NCBI GenBank assembly: GCA_027475525.1
Contig: JAMWFC010000077.1
Coordinates: forward strand, 434,001-498,000
Reading direction: 5' to 3'
Length of the DNA: 64,000 nt
Source: Macrolepiota albuminosa
Taxonomy: Eukaryota > Basidiomycota > Agaricomycetes > Agaricales > Agaricaceae
In this document: one piece after another, positions 1-10,937 of the stretch
How the letters are laid out: each line of letters opens with the position of its first letter
Position numbering within the stretch: position 1 is the first letter of the stretch
Notes under the pieces: model-generated
Told to the model about the DNA's origin: nothing
The model's input: only the letters and a program-made list of their open reading frames with translations
Database searches by the model: none
Made by a program: the position numbers and the translations under genes

Positions 1-91
1 GGAGAGAGACAAACAACTTGCGGTCACGCTAAGGTCACATGTCAAAATACACCCCTCCTGCATGACGTGCCTCCATTTGGAAGGGTGCTAT

Positions 92-262
92 GTAGGCAAT
101 TTTTGAGTTTTCAAGGCTTTGTTGTACTGTACAGTTGTTTTCCATGCTTCAGAGGCCCCAGAGGTGTCCAATTTAGCATAGGGAATCCCTAGACTTGTTC
201 TCTTTGGATCTCCCTCTGCTAGCTGTGTGACTGAGCTACAGCCTCCAGAGGTTGTCCTTACA
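92..262 (+). repeat. LTR-A fragment (3' part)
   Basis: This matches the last third of the 519-bp LTR-A found intact at 1095-1613. It starts at the stretch reading GGCAATTTTTGAG and ends at the LTR terminus TTACA. It lacks the roughly 57-bp internal segment, as does the copy at 59824. The 5' part is missing, so it is a truncated copy. Confidence 0.8.
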
Positions 263-514
263 CTCTTCAGATATCCCAAGTCTAGTTCACAAACCCTGAG
301 CATACAGAAATTAGCAGCTGAATAACTGGTTGGCAAGGTCTTTCCTGATGTTGGAGCTGTTAGAGTTTGAGCACAACCCTACTAACAATACAATCAATGT
401 GAGGTCCTATGGAAGCACTTGCAGGTGAGGCATGGTGGTGCTGGCTCCATCCAGCAAGTTCAACTCCTGTGAAATAAAGCCCTCAAAAAAGAGGTAAGAG
501 CCTTCCTGTGAAAG

Positions 515-829
515 GTGATGCACAATGCATATAAAATTGGTGACTACTGGGACAAGATACCAGGTTACAAACCTAGAAGTAAATGCTATGACTGCGAAGT
601 GGAGGAAAACATGGACCACATCCTAACTGAGTGCAGAAGGTCGGGACAGGAAACAGTCTGGAGACTAGCCTGCAAAATATGCCAGGTACATGGCATAGAA
701 TGGAATAAGCCAACTATAGGGGAAATCCTGGAAAGCAACATTATACATCCGAAATATGTAAAGGGGAAGATGACAGCAGCAGGGATAAGAATGTACCAGA
801 TAATCTTATCAGAATCAGCCAGACAGTAG
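515..829 (+). pseudogene. Non-LTR (LINE) retrotransposon C-terminal fragment with zf-RVT-like zinc motif
   Basis: An open frame of 104 residues reads like the C-terminal end of a LINE reverse-transcriptase polyprotein. It contains AYKIGDYWDKIPGY and then a Cys-Cys-His-Cys arrangement (CYDC followed by HILTEC), the layout of the zinc-binding domain after the RT/RNase H of fungal non-LTR elements. Upstream bases (about 465-514) continue the similarity in a shifted, stop-interrupted frame, and no RT domain is present in the window. It is a 5'-truncated relic, as is usual for LINE insertions. Family assignment is from memory of the motif; the exact clade is not determined. Confidence 0.6.
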
Positions 830-1094
830 CTGTGACTTCTTGTGAGACTGAATACATGGTTGCCTTCAAGGCTGCACAAGAATGTGTATAGTTGCAGACT
901 CTTCTTTAGACAATTGGTTATAATTCAAACAGCACAATAAATATCTTGTGCAACAATAACACAGTAATCAACTTATTGGAGGACCTGATGCTACACTCAC
1001 AAGTTAACCATGTGGGTATCAAGTACTATTTCCTGTGAGAATATATCATATCTAAGGAGATTGTCATACACTACATCAAGATAAAGGATAATGC
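830..1094. other. Unassigned spacer
   Basis: No convincing reading frame or repeat is seen between the LINE fragment and the solo LTR. Confidence 0.5.
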
Positions 1095-1613
1095 TGTCAG
1101 GGGACTCCTCATTTCTTCCTTCTTTCACTCCTTATTCTTTCACTCTCCTTTCATTCATTTCCTTATTTCTTCTATCATTCTCTCATTTTGCTGTTTCTAT
1201 TCTCTCAACACTATCTGTTAGTACTATTCTCAACCTTTGAGGTGCTCTGGTTCTTTAGCTATCATTCAGACAAGTGTGGGCCCTTCAGCACTGCTTCCAT
1301 ACTGCTTATATAAGCTGGAGTTTGCCTTTCTGACTTCCAAAGTCCAGAGTTTTCCTGCCTTGTTTGCACAGTTGTTTGGTTAGTCAATTTTCAAGTTTTA
1401 AAGGTTTTGTTGTACTGTACAGTTGTTTCCCATGCTTCTGAAGCCCCAGAAGCATCCAACCTGGCATAGGGAATCCATAGACTTGTTCTCTTTGGATCCC
1501 CCCCTGCCAGGTGAGTAGTTATTATGATATTGTCAGTACATACTCTAATACACTTTGGATCTCCCTCTGCCAGCTGTGTGACTGAGCCACAGCCTCTAGA
1601 GGTTGCCCTTACA
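1095..1613 (+). mobile_element. Solo LTR, family LTR-A (519 bp)
   Basis: The copy begins TGTCAGGGGACTCC and ends GGTTGCCCTTACA, giving the TG...CA ends of an LTR. It is flanked by AATGC on the left and AATGT on the right, a 5-bp TSD with one mismatch. No internal retrotransposon sequence is attached. Two other copies in the window, at 6180-6698 and 58503-59021, have the same 519-bp length. The family probably belongs to a Ty3/gypsy element, because a chromodomain coding remnant runs straight into the copy at 59824. Confidence 0.85.
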
Positions 1614-1810
1614 AATGTGGCCTATTTGTTTACTAAACTCCTTCTATTACCTTGCTTTTTGTGGTTACAATGCATTCTTGGCCTATCTCAACCATAATTT
1701 GACATGAGGAGGAGCCTAATACATTTTCATTTTTCACAACCTTTATGCTGCTTACAATGAAGAGGAATATTAGAGGGGGGCACTTTGATCCATTACCACC
1801 ATGTCCACAG

Positions 1811-2101
1811 CCAGCAAAATCTAATTTGCTGCAGTTGTGCCTTACCTGCTGACTCACACCAATACCTCTACCAAGAGGCCCTGCCTAGCAGGTTTTGGTC
1901 AACTATAAGACCCCTTCTCCTAGTAAGGAGCATGATGCACCCTACTACAGGATGCACAACCAGCAAGTTCTGGTCTGCTGCAGTGATGCTTTACACACTG
2001 GCTTGCACAATACCTCTACCAAAAGGCCTTGCCTAGCAGGCTCTGATAAACCATAAGACCTCCCCAACAAGGAGCAAGACACACTCTACCTCAGAATGCA
2101 C
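1811..2101. repeat. Degenerate tandem repeat, unit about 150 bp, two copies
   Basis: Two diverged units follow each other. Both contain CAATACCTCTACCAA, a GCCTAGCAGG segment and an AAGGAGCA segment, at a spacing of about 150 bp. The unit is unrelated to the exact 77-bp duplications. No function is evident; the flanking stretch to 2693 contains no gene I can support. Confidence 0.6.
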
Positions 2102-2693
2102 TAGCATGCAATTCTCATGGGCCCAGCCATATGCAAGTAAAGTAACAGTTGGTCAAATTGAACACTACTGCTCAATACCCACAAGCAGATCCAGAAATCC
2201 ACACTGACAAAACTCTGTGCAGCTATGCCCCCTTCCAAAAAAAGAAAAACTTACTTTTTCTGCTACTTTCTCAGGACACACTGCTCTACATCTCACTGCA
2301 TCCACAATCCACAAATGTACAACAACTTTACAAGTACTGAGCCAAAAAATATCCAAGACCACACCATAGTCCAAAATCTACCCCTACAATTCTGGGACCT
2401 CTCAAAAACACCAAGGCAAATTGAATACTCCAACGCTGCCCACCACAAGGTCAACATGCACTCATGTCAAACATGATAAAAGCAGACAAGGAGTAGCCAA
2501 TATACTCTCTACTCCCTAGTGCATGTCACTGCCAATCAATGCTAGGAAAAAACTCCCAATAGGCAGCCCTAAAAAACTGCCTGAATCTTGTGTCCATAAA
2601 AAGAAGCGCTAGAAAACCAAAACAACTGCTGCCTCTGACATGGATGAGTTGGAAAATGAGGAAAGCAGGACATTCACATCTCCAACCCTCTAG

Positions 2694-3191
2694 TGTAAGG
2701 GCAACCTCTGGAGGCTATGGCTCAGTCACACAGCTGGCAGAGGGAGATCCAAAGTATATTAGAATATATACTGACAATATCATAATAACTACTCACCTGG
2801 CAGACAGAGATCAAAAGAGAACAAGTCTAGGAATTCCCTATGCCAGGTTGAATGCTTCTGGGGCCTCTGAAGCATGGGAAACAACTGTACAGTTCAACAA
2901 AACCTTAAAAACTCAAAAATTGCCTACACAAACAATTGCACAAATAAGGGGCAAACTATGACAAACTATGGCTTATGTAAGCAGTCTGGAAGCGGTGCTA
3001 AAGGGCCCACACTTGTCTGAATGGTAGCTAAAGAACCAGAGCACCTCAAGAGCTGAGAATAGTATTAACAAATAGTGTTGAAAGAATAGAAACAATAAAA
3101 TGAGATAATGTCAGAAGAAATAAGAGAATGAATGAAAGGAGAGTGAAGAGATAAGGAGTGAAGGAAGGAAGAAATGAGGAGTCCTCTGACA
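2694..3191 (-). mobile_element. Solo LTR, family LTR-A (inverted, about 498 bp)
   Basis: The reverse complement of LTR-A begins TGTAAGGGCAACCTC and ends GGAGTCCTCTGACA. It is slightly shorter than the 519-bp form because of a small internal deletion near 2940-2960. I see no matching 5-bp flanks (TCTAG versus AGAAA), so it is either old or has been rearranged. It lies just upstream of the YR retrotransposon remnant. Confidence 0.8.
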
Positions 3192-3754
3192 AGAAAGCTA
3201 TAGCAGCAAGTAGGAAGGCAGATTGCCAGAAGCTACCCTACCACTTTCTTGTAACAGATCTCACCAACAGTGCATACAAGGTTCTTATAGCACATCCCAT
3301 CATATCAATGCCTGACATTACAGCATTTCTGCTCCCATACTCCCTCCAACCCCACACTTCCTACTCTTTATTGAGGGCTTCACCCTTAGCATTTGTGAAC
3401 AGATGGCTATCTAAAAAGTGGAATATGAGGTTACAAGAGTAGTTCACAACACATTCAAGATAAACAGTGACTTTGTATCACTTCTTAAGAGTAAGATTGT
3501 AGACAACTCTACATCCCAACACAACCCTCAAGTCAGCCCTGTCTATTCTGGGAACCATGGAGGTCAAACCTGCAGCAGAGGAGGGCTCTGCCACAAAGAC
3601 CTCAAAATTTGGAGTGAAGAAACCAATCATAATTTTTGCTATAGAACTGCTGTTCAACTGGCAAGACTACTTTGCTCTGCTACAAGTTACCAGATCTATA
3701 ACTTTCATTGATTTCGACTATGGATGTATAAACCCCCTTGTGGAATAAAACAGA

Positions 3755-4003
3755 TTGCATTGCTATAACTGCAAAGGTGTAGACCACAATCAACAACATT
3801 GTAGATATGCAAAAATCAATGGTTGGTTCTTGAACACAGGCAGCAATGATAAAATGCAAGAAATGGCAGAATTTGCAGTATCCAGGAAACCAACCAGAGG
3901 GAATGGATATGTGGACAAATGGCATGGAGCTCTCAGAGGTAGAAGGAGGGGCTCTAATAGCAGGTTTACAAATAACTCTAAGCATAGATACAAGAGATTC
4001 TGA
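3755..4003 (+). pseudogene. Gag-like ORF with CCHC zinc knuckle
   Basis: An 82-residue frame starts with CYNCKGVDHNQQHC, a perfect CX2CX4HX4C zinc knuckle, and ends in a basic Arg-rich tail (LRGRRRGSNSR). Retroelement Gag proteins use this knuckle to bind RNA. The frame upstream (about 3557-3748, separated by one stop) probably belongs to the same protein. Its position just 5' of the RT remnant supports a Gag role for the YR element. It is truncated and not expected to be functional. Confidence 0.6.
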
Positions 4004-4149
4004 TTGTGAATAGTTCCATGTAGAAATATACAATCTATGTACATAGATAGCACTATTCTCAGAATATATAGAGTCCCATCTTCTCCCTCTCCAAAAACCA
4101 TGGTTTCTCTTTAGGTCTTGAAAACTTTACATTAGACTCTACATTCTCA

Positions 4150-5009
4150 CCACACAATCATTACCACGATTCCTCTCATCATACATTTGTACTAGAAAAG
4201 TATAATAAAGAATGCCTTCTGGGCCACATCTCTGAAATATTTGACCCTACAGTAGTGCAACAGCTTTTTGGGCATTATTGAACAGCCCCACTCAACATCA
4301 TTGAACATATCCCTGGCAAAATGTGCATTAGCATTGACCATTCCTACTCCCGAAACAATCCATTAATTTCCTCATTGAATTCTCATATAGACACCAAGCA
4401 CTTCCAATGTGACTGGGATACCTTCTCAGCATGCTAGCTCCTCATTGCCAATGCCCCAGCTAACACTCAGGTGGCAGTCTCTGATGTGGAATCTGCTTTT
4501 TGAATTATTCCTACAAGACCACAAGAAATTGTTCACAGCACTATGCATCAGTGACAAAGTGACATTTGATCACAGGCTCAACTTCAGAATATCTCCTGCC
4601 CCTGGTATTTTCAGTTCTGTTGCAGACACCATAGTTTACATTTTCTGAACAAAAGGAATTAAAGACCTCCTCAAATGGATTGACAACTTTATTTTTTTCA
4701 GATATCTACACTATCAGAAGGACAGGTCATATGACTACACCTACTTCAAGGATCTTATCTGGTCCATTGCTAAGGATTTGGGCTGGCCTTGGGCACCTGA
4801 AAAATTCATCCTGTTTGCATTCATGTTTACATACATCAGCTTTGAATGGTCTATCAAAAATAAAACTGTCCACCTGAAAAATTCATCCTGTTTGCATTCA
4901 TGTTTACATACATCAGCTTTGAATGGTCTATCAAAAATAAAACTGTCTCCCTGCCAACTCCAAAATGTGACAAATATCTTGGTAAACTTTCCTCTTGGAT
5001 GGATGAAAA
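4150..5009 (+). pseudogene. Reverse transcriptase remnant of the YR retrotransposon
   Basis: Motif A is readable as VAVSDVESAF at 4471-4500, followed by a TGA where an Arg codon (CGA) is expected. The catalytic YxDD box appears as WIDNF at 4676-4690, so its second Asp is Asn (codon at 4685). Between them is PAPGIFSSVADTIVYIF, and afterwards a WSIAKDLGWPWAPEKF segment, both as in basidiomycete DIRS-like RTs known to me. Several frameshifts occur, and the 77-bp duplication at 4794-4947 adds one more. Collapsing it lets the frame continue as far as a SSWMDEK segment near 4990-5010. Not functional. Confidence 0.7.
4794..4947. repeat. Exact 77-bp tandem duplication (probable assembly artefact)
   Basis: Positions 4794-4870 are repeated base for base at 4871-4947; the match fails immediately on both sides. 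It lies in RT coding sequence and shifts the frame. It is one of eight duplications in the window with the same 77-bp period. Confidence 0.9.
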
Positions 5010-5372
5010 ATGACTGAACAAAATATTGGCTGGGCAGAGATGGTAGCTATTGACATGGGAGTGTGGACACTCGACTGTTACATTGTTCTTCACTCTGATA
5101 ATGTGGAATGTATGGGAGTCTTACAAGCTGGCCATTCAAGGAATTCAGCCTGGAATTTCATCCTTCAGAACATAGTTTCTAACTTTCAAAATCATTCCTT
5201 CTGGATTACTATAGCATGGATTCCAACCACAGATAACCTTGCCAATGCTCCATTGCATGGCATATTTCCTTCTAAAAATTTCTTCTATCCTTTTTCCCCT
5301 TCAATTCTCCCATACCTGCAAGGCCTCATTGCTCCTAGTGTTGCCTACTCAAATCTTCCTCCAGATAAATAA
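5010..5372 (+). pseudogene. RNase H-like domain of the YR retrotransposon
   Basis: A 120-residue frame contains NIGWAEMVAIDMGVWTL, then VLHSDNVECMGVLQAGHSRN, then ITIAWIPTTDNLANAP. The Asp in HSDN and the spacing to TTDNLANAP fit the RNase H fold of DIRS-type elements, where this domain follows the RT directly. A small deletion after the WTL segment has removed a few residues. The open frame ends at 5372, ahead of the recombinase region. It is broken as a polyprotein but the least damaged piece of this element. Confidence 0.65.
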
Positions 5373-6179
5373 TTCTATGATGAGAGATGGCTCTGCTACG
5401 ATAATGATTGGTTTCTCAACTATGACTCTACAATTCCCCAGATGAATAACTCGACAATGACAATTAGTTCTATCATAATATCTTGCCAGCCTCCATGACA
5501 ATCGTTTTACAGTGATATGTACTTAGGGCTCAGCATGTATAAAATTTTTGCTGTGCATTTGAAATACATAATATAGCACTAACATCCTCACTGTCAAGTC
5601 AATGTCACTCACTTAAGCCTTCTTCCCATGACTTCAGACACCTTTAGCCAAGCATTATCCACACTTGCTTCCTTCTTTGTCTTGGACCTCTTTTACACAA
5701 CCCTACCCCTCTCAGTACATCAAGTGTTTTCAATGACACAGACTAACAACCCCACAATTTCCTTATCAAGTGGAAGACATAGTCATTGGTCATTGAGATC
5801 ATTTCATTCATATAAATTGTGGCAATCTTCTGAAGTTAAAGCTATTATTCAGCATGCCTGGCTGTCAGACAATTTGTGGATTATTGCTACGTCAACATGA
5901 TCCCCAATGTCAAAACACTACCCACATCCAAATCTCTCCTCTGCGAGTTTGCTGCTTCCTTCTCTAGTTAAGTAGCAGGCAGAACAGTATCTGCCAAATG
6001 TGATGCTATATGTGCCTGGCATATTGAGAATGGCTACACTTATCAAGGTGGATTACAATTGGAATACGTAATTAAAGAGATTGAAAATCAACAACCTCAG
6101 TCTTCCTTTTGTCCGAAGTGACCTCCCATTTTCAGAGCGATGTTATCATGTATGGAAAAAGCACTTGACTTGTTGTCAC

Positions 6180-6698
6180 TGTAAGGGCAACCTCTGGAGG
6201 CTGTGGCTCAGTCACACAGCTGGCAGAGGGAGATCCAAAGTGTATTAGAGTATGTACTGACAATATCCTAATAACTACTCACCTGGCAGAGAGAGATCCA
6301 AAGAAAACGAGTCTAGGAATTCTCTATGCTAGGTTGGACACTTCTGGGGCCTCTGAAGCATGGAAAACAACTGTACAGTACAACAAAACCTTAAAAACTT
6401 GAAAATTGCCTAAACAAACAACTGTGCAAACAAAGCAGGAAACCTCCGGACTTTGGAAGCCAGAAAGGCAAACTCTGGCTTATATAAGTAGTCTGGAAGT
6501 GGTGCTGAAGGGCCCACACTTGTCTGAATGATAGCTAAAGAACCAGAGCACCTCAAAGGCTGAGAATAGTACTAACAGATAGTGTTAAGAGAATAAAAAC
6601 AGCAAAATGAGAGAATGATAGAAGAAATAAGGAAATGAATGAAAGGAGAGTGAAGGAATAGGGAGTGAAAGAAGAAAGAAATGAGGAGTCCCCTGACA
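6180..6698 (-). mobile_element. Solo LTR-A with perfect 5-bp TSD, inside the recombinase pseudogene
   Basis: The inverted 519-bp LTR-A runs from TGTAAGGGCAACC to GAGTCCCCTGACA. It is flanked by GTCAC at 6175-6179 and GTCAC at 6699-6703. Excising the LTR plus one GTCAC restores a continuous recombinase frame across the junction, so this is a younger insertion into an older element followed by LTR-LTR recombination. Confidence 0.92.
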
Positions 6699-7026
6699 GT
6701 CACCATCTGACTGCTGCATCCTTTTTGTTGCATTCACTTGTTTCTGGGGTCAAATCTGACTTGGTGAAATACTTCCAGTCTCAGACCGTAAGTTTGACTC
6801 ATCACTATATCCAACATGGGGTAGCTTTAAGCCACCTAAACTCCTGTGTCCTTCATCCTCCTAACATGAAAATGGGCAGAAGAAAGGAAGAGGATGTTAT
6901 CCTGACAAGACAAGACCATCTTGACCCTATTGATGCTCTGATCATGCACTATGACAAACTACAAAAACACATCTCAGAATATAGCTACATTCTGCATTCC
7001 TACAAATTCAATTGTGATCCTTACTC

Positions 7027-7180
7027 AACAATTTTTCCCTGAATGAATCAACACAATCTTAAGACAACACAACCTCTCCATTATTACTGGACATTGTTTC
7101 AGAAACAATTTTTCCCTGAATGAATCAACACAATCTTAAGACAACACAACCTCTCCATTATTACTGGACATTGTTTCAGA
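7027..7180. repeat. Exact 77-bp tandem duplication (probable assembly artefact)
   Basis: Positions 7027-7103 recur exactly at 7104-7180. The unit contains the catalytic HCFR codons of the recombinase, which therefore appear twice. Same period as seven other duplications here. Confidence 0.9.
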
Positions 7181-7404
7181 CTTGGGGGTATGACATATCT
7201 CCTATTGGCTGGCATTCCCCCCAATATTGTCAAAATACTGGGCTGATGGACTTCTGATGCATTTATGCAATACTGGAGACACCTAGAGATTATTGCCCTG
7301 CTGTACATCGAATTCTTAACACCAATACTTCATAAAGCAGGATTTCCTTTACCTACCACTTCCAAGGGGGTTATCAGCTCAGTCAATGGGTGCTAGTCTA
7401 TGAT

Positions 7405-7948
7405 GGGGGTCTCCTGTTTGCTGATGCCACAACTCCTCTGGTCATGTTTGGAACATGGTCTGATGCCCACATGGACTTAATGTATCTTGAATTGGTGTCT
7501 TTACTTTATTACTCTTACATGTCTATACATTTATTTCTATGAACGAGATGTCAGACTGTATGAAATAGAAGTCTGCAGAACAGAGGCATGGGATGAATGC
7601 AGAACATGTTTCAGACAGCAGAGTCACAGTCACATGCCTTACCTGACTCTGTTTAGTACCACCACATAGTACCTTTACATGCTACTTCTTCACATATAAT
7701 TCACTTACCCTCCCTCCCACTCCTAACCAATACAATCAGACTATCACAGGTCATCTATTCAGAGATATCCTCAAGTCATGTCATCTGTGGGTTCCCTATT
7801 CACCAATGCCACAATCCCTCTGGTTGCATTTGGAATGCTGTCTGATGCCCACATGGACTTAGTGTATCTTGAATTGATGTCTTTACTTTATTACTATTAC
7901 ATGTCTCTACATTTATTCCTATGAACAAGACATCGGACTGTATGAAAT
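7405..7948 (+). repeat. Diverged direct repeat (7405-7566 and 7787-7948)
   Basis: Two segments of about 162 bp, 382 bp apart, share GATGCCAC, TCTGATGCCCACATGGACTT, GTCTTTACTTTATTACT and ACTGTATGAAAT with scattered substitutions. The repeat follows the recombinase gene and could represent the B1 and B2 parts of Ngaro-type split repeats. No matching A1 copy was found upstream of Gag, so this is a suggestion only. Confidence 0.55.
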
Positions 7949-8700
7949 GCATATCAATCAATCAAGAGGCACACAAACAGTAATTTGTAATATCAAGACT
8001 AAAGTCCTACAAGAGGGTGGCTATGACTATAAGTACTATGAATAGTTGCTCCAGGGGTCTGAGGAGATCTCAGGATATCTACAATAGTTCCCAGGACTCA
8101 ATAAGCAGTGACAGGATGAGGAGTACTAGGGATCATGCCACTGAGATGCATGATCAGTTAGCACAGGAGTGGCAACAGTGTGATGTGTGATAGCTGGGAT
8201 GATCAGTGTGATCTGAGCATTGATTGTGGGGTGATGGCCAGGGCAGTGGGTGATCTTAGGGTTTGTGATGCAGGGCTGGCTGGGGGTTCATGTGATGGCA
8301 GTACTTGTGGTCAGGATGGCAGGTGACAGTGGGTTGGTGTCACAGGGTCAGTGAGGGAGCCCTGAGGGCAGTGGGTCCCAGAGTGGGGGTCATGACAGAA
8401 TACTTTAGACACTATGTGGGTTCTTTAATGCTGCTGGGCAGCCACTGCCTGCATGTGCTGACTAAGGAGGCTTTGTTGTGCAGGCCAAATATAAGTGACC
8501 AATCAGATTCAAAGTATATTAATCCTCCAGATCAATGACTGACAGAAGTCTCAAGCCTAAAATCTGATAATAAAGGTTGAGTCACCATTTGACTTGTGCA
8601 TCTTTGATTTATCATTCCAACACATCATCAACATTTGACAAATGGACATGTGTAAAATATAGACACCAGATATATACTTGATATGGACATTTGGAGTGAG
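7949..8700. other. Non-coding stretch between YR element and P450
   Basis: A G/T-rich low-complexity part at 8040-8420 has many GATCA, GTGATG and CAGTGGG words but no credible gene. A 77-residue frame at 8305-8538 has no recognisable motif. It probably contains degraded repeat sequence and the 3' flank of the P450 gene. Confidence 0.4.
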
Positions 8701-8701
8701 T

Positions 8702-10937
8702 TCAACCAGCTTCTGAAGATTGTAAAAGATAGACGGCCTTATCGGTTCGCGGTTCGAGGACGAATGGAAATTCCTTGGGATGGCTACACCGAATGGGAGC
8801 CCGGAAATATCAACATCCCTTCAGAGCGGTTCGAGGACGAATGGAAATTCCTTGGGATGGCTACACCGAATGGGAGCCCGGAAATATCAACATCCCTTCA
8901 GAATGTTTACACTCAGACTCACCTTGTAATTGCCTCAGCGACAGGAATCACATCTGGAATGATTTCTTTCCCATCATGGTCCTTCGCTCTTCCGATGGTG
9001 AGCGTTGCAAGGATTGTAGCTATGCCAATCCAAACGTTGTCTTCACCGAGGTAGCGCCCGGGACACTTCCTATATCCTTCATCAATTATGAGGAATCCTG
9101 ACGCGTCTGAATCCCAAACCTTCGTCCAAACCCAAATACCGCGGTCGCATATGGTTCTCCTCTGCCCGCAGGTGCTGCAAGGAACCGGGTAGGATCAAAA
9201 ACAGTAGCATCTTTATAGATAGAGCTGTCGTAAGTCATTCCCCTGGCCCACAAAAAAAATCAGTGTCAACCAGGATTCAACTTCTCAAAAGGCAAGATCA
9301 ACCTTGTGTTTGTGACCACAGTCGCCCCTTTAGGAATCGTCATTCCATTGTAAATGTCATCCTCGAGTGCTGTATGGGGTACACCTGTGATTGTCAAATG
9401 AGGATTACAAAGGGAGATTATAAAAGAAATCAAATTACCTGCGGGAACAGCGTGATTCCACCTACAAAAGTCAGAGGTCACGATATATGATTTAAGAATT
9501 CCTATCACCTGAGCGTCTCCTGCAAGATACATTCCAGGTACGGGAGCCTCTGGCGATCAGTAAATTCAGGAAGGCGATCTCGACCAATCACGCTGTCTAT
9601 CTCTTCTTGAGCTTGTGATTGACATTCGGGATATAGGACCATAGCCAGAAGGAAATAGGCAAGTGTAGATGAGGACTATAGAGCTACAGATTGATCTCAT
9701 GTTGCGATCACTGAAACCAAGGGTACCCACGGTTTCTGCGCCAGCAAGGTACGCAACTGCAGCTGCGTTTTGAATGGTCTTGTGATGGCCCTCGAGCTCT
9801 TCCTGTTCGAGCTGAGCTGTTACAAACGACGGCCTTGCGGTGCCTTTAGCCTGGGAGATGGTGTGCTCAGTTGAAGGTCTTCCGGAAATGTACTCGATAT
9901 AACACACCATCTGTTCCTTTACTTGTTCAAAAGGATATTCAAGAAGTCTCTTAAACCTCCAAGATGTTTTACGAGCCAAACCAGCATAAAAAGCTCCCGG
10001 AAACCAGGAAGGAAAATGTTTGACTATCTTGATTTGTCAAAATTTCAGTCGACTTAGGAATGGCGTACGAACTTACGAAAGGGTAAGAAATCGACGGGAG
10101 TGCCTCCGGGGGGACCCACTTCTTGTAGTAGATGAGAGCAGTCCTCGGCGATCTCAACATAAGGATCGTTATTCGTCTCAACACGATGTCCGAAGATGAG
10201 TTCCATTATAACTGCAGTTGAAAACCTGAGGGATGTTCCCGAGTCACTCATATCCGTTGATGCGTTAATAATCAATGTAGGTACCGTAAAAATGACGCCA
10301 AGAAACCTTCGGGTTTAGATAGAAGGTTTTGAGCAAGAATGCGAGCCTCGCGAGCCTGAACCGAGTGATACTCCTTGACTTTTTCCTTTCCAAAGTACCG
10401 TAGTAACATCTTTCTCTGTGCACGGTATTCTTCACTGTCATCCAGAAAGGCCATAGTTCCTCCAATTCCAAGTCTGTCCAATCAACTAATGGATAAGCAA
10501 ACCAATCAAATACATGAAGAAAGGAATAAGAACATCTCAAAGATAGGAAGCTTTGGTCTGTTACGATAATTTCCACCTCTTCTGTCAATTATGTCAAACG
10601 CTGCTTGTGCGCTATTCAGAATGATAAAGCATTTGTTGAAAACTTTAAGATGAACGACATTTCCTAACAAAATAAATTCATCAGCAGTGCCTTTGCTTTT
10701 AGTAATTACGAATAATCCCTGACCATAGACCTTGCTCAAACTGTAGAAGAAAATGTCCTGACCAACGGATGGGATCAAATGTGCATGTCCCATGAATGGG
10801 ATCGCAGGTGGACCGGGAGGTAATGTATTACGTTTTAATCTAGCCTTTAGCGCGTAAAGGCTGACCATGGACAGGATGGCAAGGACAAAACGGAGGTAGG
10901 ATACAGTCATCAAGTGAAGCAGTGACGATGAGAGCAA
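8702..10937 (-). CDS. Cytochrome P450 monooxygenase (11 exons)
   Basis: Exons by GT-AG junctions: 10937-10724, 10663-10534, 10473-10285, 10225-10077, 10023-9731, 9675-9509, 9461-9439, 9384-9303, 9242-9120, 9069-8923 and a last exon from 8860. Introns are 47-62 nt. The N-terminus has a hydrophobic membrane anchor and a Pro-rich hinge (LPPGPPAIPFMGH). The I-helix motif is AGAET, the K-helix ETLR (ExxR), the PERF-like region FDPTRF and the haem loop FGFGRRKCPGRYL with its Cys ligand. The product is probably ER-bound and oxidises a small hydrophobic substrate; the CYP family is not assigned. As assembled, the last exon hits a TGA at 8821-8823. If the 77-bp duplication at 8749-8902 is collapsed, it continues through RTDKAVYLL to a stop at 8702, giving about 532 residues, a normal length. 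The exon 2/3 junction is the least certain. Confidence 0.9.
8749..8902. repeat. Exact 77-bp tandem duplication truncating the P450
   Basis: Positions 8749-8825 equal 8826-8902. The unit spans most of the last P450 exon and part of the last intron. In the assembled sequence it creates an early stop; collapsed, the P450 C-terminus becomes normal. This is the best functional argument that the 77-bp duplications are artefacts. Confidence 0.92.

Larger units (their letters stand above)
5628..7330 (+). pseudogene. Tyrosine recombinase of the YR retrotransposon, split by a solo LTR
   Basis: The N-terminal part includes LLCEFAASFSS and AWHIENGYTYQGGLQL at 5930-6060. After the LTR insertion the frame resumes at 6704 with SDCCILFVAFTCFWGQI. 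The catalytic His-x-x-Arg box reads HCFRLGG at 7169-7189, followed by LAGIPPNIVKILG and then a stop in place of the Arg of GRW. The motif SDAFMQYWRH retains the nucleophile candidate Tyr at 7271-7273. Removing the LTR and one TSD copy rejoins the two halves in frame. The 77-bp duplication at 7027-7180 interrupts the frame a second time. Most stops replace Arg, Trp or Gln codons. Dead gene. Confidence 0.7.
3550..7948 (+). mobile_element. Decayed tyrosine-recombinase retrotransposon (DIRS/Ngaro type)
   Basis: Gene order on the plus strand is zinc-knuckle Gag-like ORF, reverse transcriptase, RNase H, tyrosine recombinase. This combination defines the DIRS/Ngaro order of retrotransposons. All parts carry stops or frameshifts. 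The element is interrupted by a solo LTR-A at 6180-6698 and by two artefactual 77-bp duplications at 4794 and 7027. A direct repeat at 7405-7566 and 7787-7948 may be part of the split direct repeats expected at the 3' end of Ngaro-like elements. The 5' end was not located; the span given is what can be supported. Confidence 0.75.
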
